Source: a virus. From it: DNA of 47,178 nt. Below are positions 47,028 to 47,178 of the stretch, piece after piece; the first letter of the stretch is position 1; every line of letters starts with the position of its first letter. Location of the stretch: positions 1 to 47,178 of IMG/VR virus record IMGVR_UViG_3300035701_000061; one strand, 5' to 3'. The notes below the pieces were generated by a model. The model did not search any database. It saw nothing but the letters and a program-made list of their open reading frames with translations, and had not been told where the DNA came from. The position numbers and the translations under genes were made by a program.

Positions 47028-47178
47028 TTAACTCACTAGTAAAGAAATTAAATCATTACCAAAAAGTGTAGCCGTGCATGCTATAGCAGCTTTGTCTTCT
47101 GCCCAATCAGTAACAACATTTTCAATTCCATCAATAGCTGTAACTAAGGCTGAAAGCTCTATGGCGGCTATTTCCGTA
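47028..47178 (-). CDS. Partial gene at the right edge
   Basis: The 3' end of a leftward gene: 49 residues beginning TEIAAIELSALVTAIDGIEN and ending GNDLISLLVS before the TAA at 47030-47028. Helical with a few hydrophobic stretches. The 5' part lies beyond the window, so the family cannot be named. It is 9 bases upstream of the holin-like gene and likely in the same operon. Confidence 0.6.
   Translation of the reverse strand, partial: TEIAAIELSALVTAIDGIENVVTDWAEDKAAIACTATLFGNDLISLLVS

Noticed and set aside
1-47178. Integrase, repressor or attachment sites marking a prophage
   Set aside because: No such genes or att-like repeats were found; the only end-related repeat is the 127-bp fork at the fibre gene.
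1-47178. tRNA genes
   Set aside because: No cloverleaf with TTC-loop and acceptor pairing was recognised in the gaps, though a dedicated scan was not possible.

Overview
The window looks like most of the genome of an A+T-rich, short-tailed (podovirus-like) Caudoviricetes phage. Direct evidence is a P22-like order on the + strand: small and large terminase, portal, scaffold, major capsid protein, fibre proteins, tail adaptor and nozzle, and glycine/alanine/glutamine-rich injection-type proteins ending in one of 1259 residues. I see no integrase, repressor, RNA polymerase, DNA polymerase or tRNA, so the phage probably depends on host polymerases. The host cannot be named. Lipobox-bearing small lipoproteins in lysis-like cassettes suggest a diderm host.

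Layout. (1) 1-12997, + strand: the end of a tail-fibre gene, then tail and internal virion genes. (2) 12998-27808, - strand, read leftward from 27.8 kb: early accessory genes, a recombination/replication block (DnaQ-like exonuclease, Sak4/RecA-like ATPase, DUF669-like ssDNA-binding protein, archaeo-eukaryotic-type primase, NlpC/P60 peptidase, RusA, SF2 helicase), then small accessory genes and a lysis-like cassette that converges on the virion genes with no gap. Inside this block are three paralogous C-type-lectin-like (DUF1566-like) genes. Their C-terminal codons vary at codon positions 1 and 2 while position 3 stays fixed, which is the signature of a diversity-generating retroelement (DGR) target. 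(3) 27809-28786: a gene-free divergent control region with iteron-like repeats, a strong sigma70-type promoter and a 19-bp RNA hairpin. (4) 28787-45614, + strand: small leader genes, two paralogous structural proteins, a phosphoesterase, a metallopeptidase, terminase, capsid and fibre genes. Two promoters in this part abut start codons, suggesting leaderless mRNAs. (5) 45624-47178: an alternative segment downstream of the tail fibre, with a second copy of a small coiled-coil gene, a TnpB/omega-RNA remnant, two terminators and a second lysis-like cassette.

Bases 1-127 are identical to 45497-45623 and diverge at base 128. This is best read as an assembly-graph fork or a real recombination junction. 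If 1-127 and 45497-45623 are one locus, the main genome is a circle or permuted molecule of about 45.5 kb and 45624-47178 is a variant arm.

Working together: the leftward operon appears to take over DNA metabolism (primase, helicase and recombination proteins, with no polymerase) and ends in lysis. The rightward operon builds the head, packages DNA and assembles the fibres and ejection proteins. The most unusual items are the DGR-like lectin genes without a visible reverse transcriptase or template, the TnpB/omega-RNA remnant, the structured leader RNA near 28.6 kb, and the variant arm.
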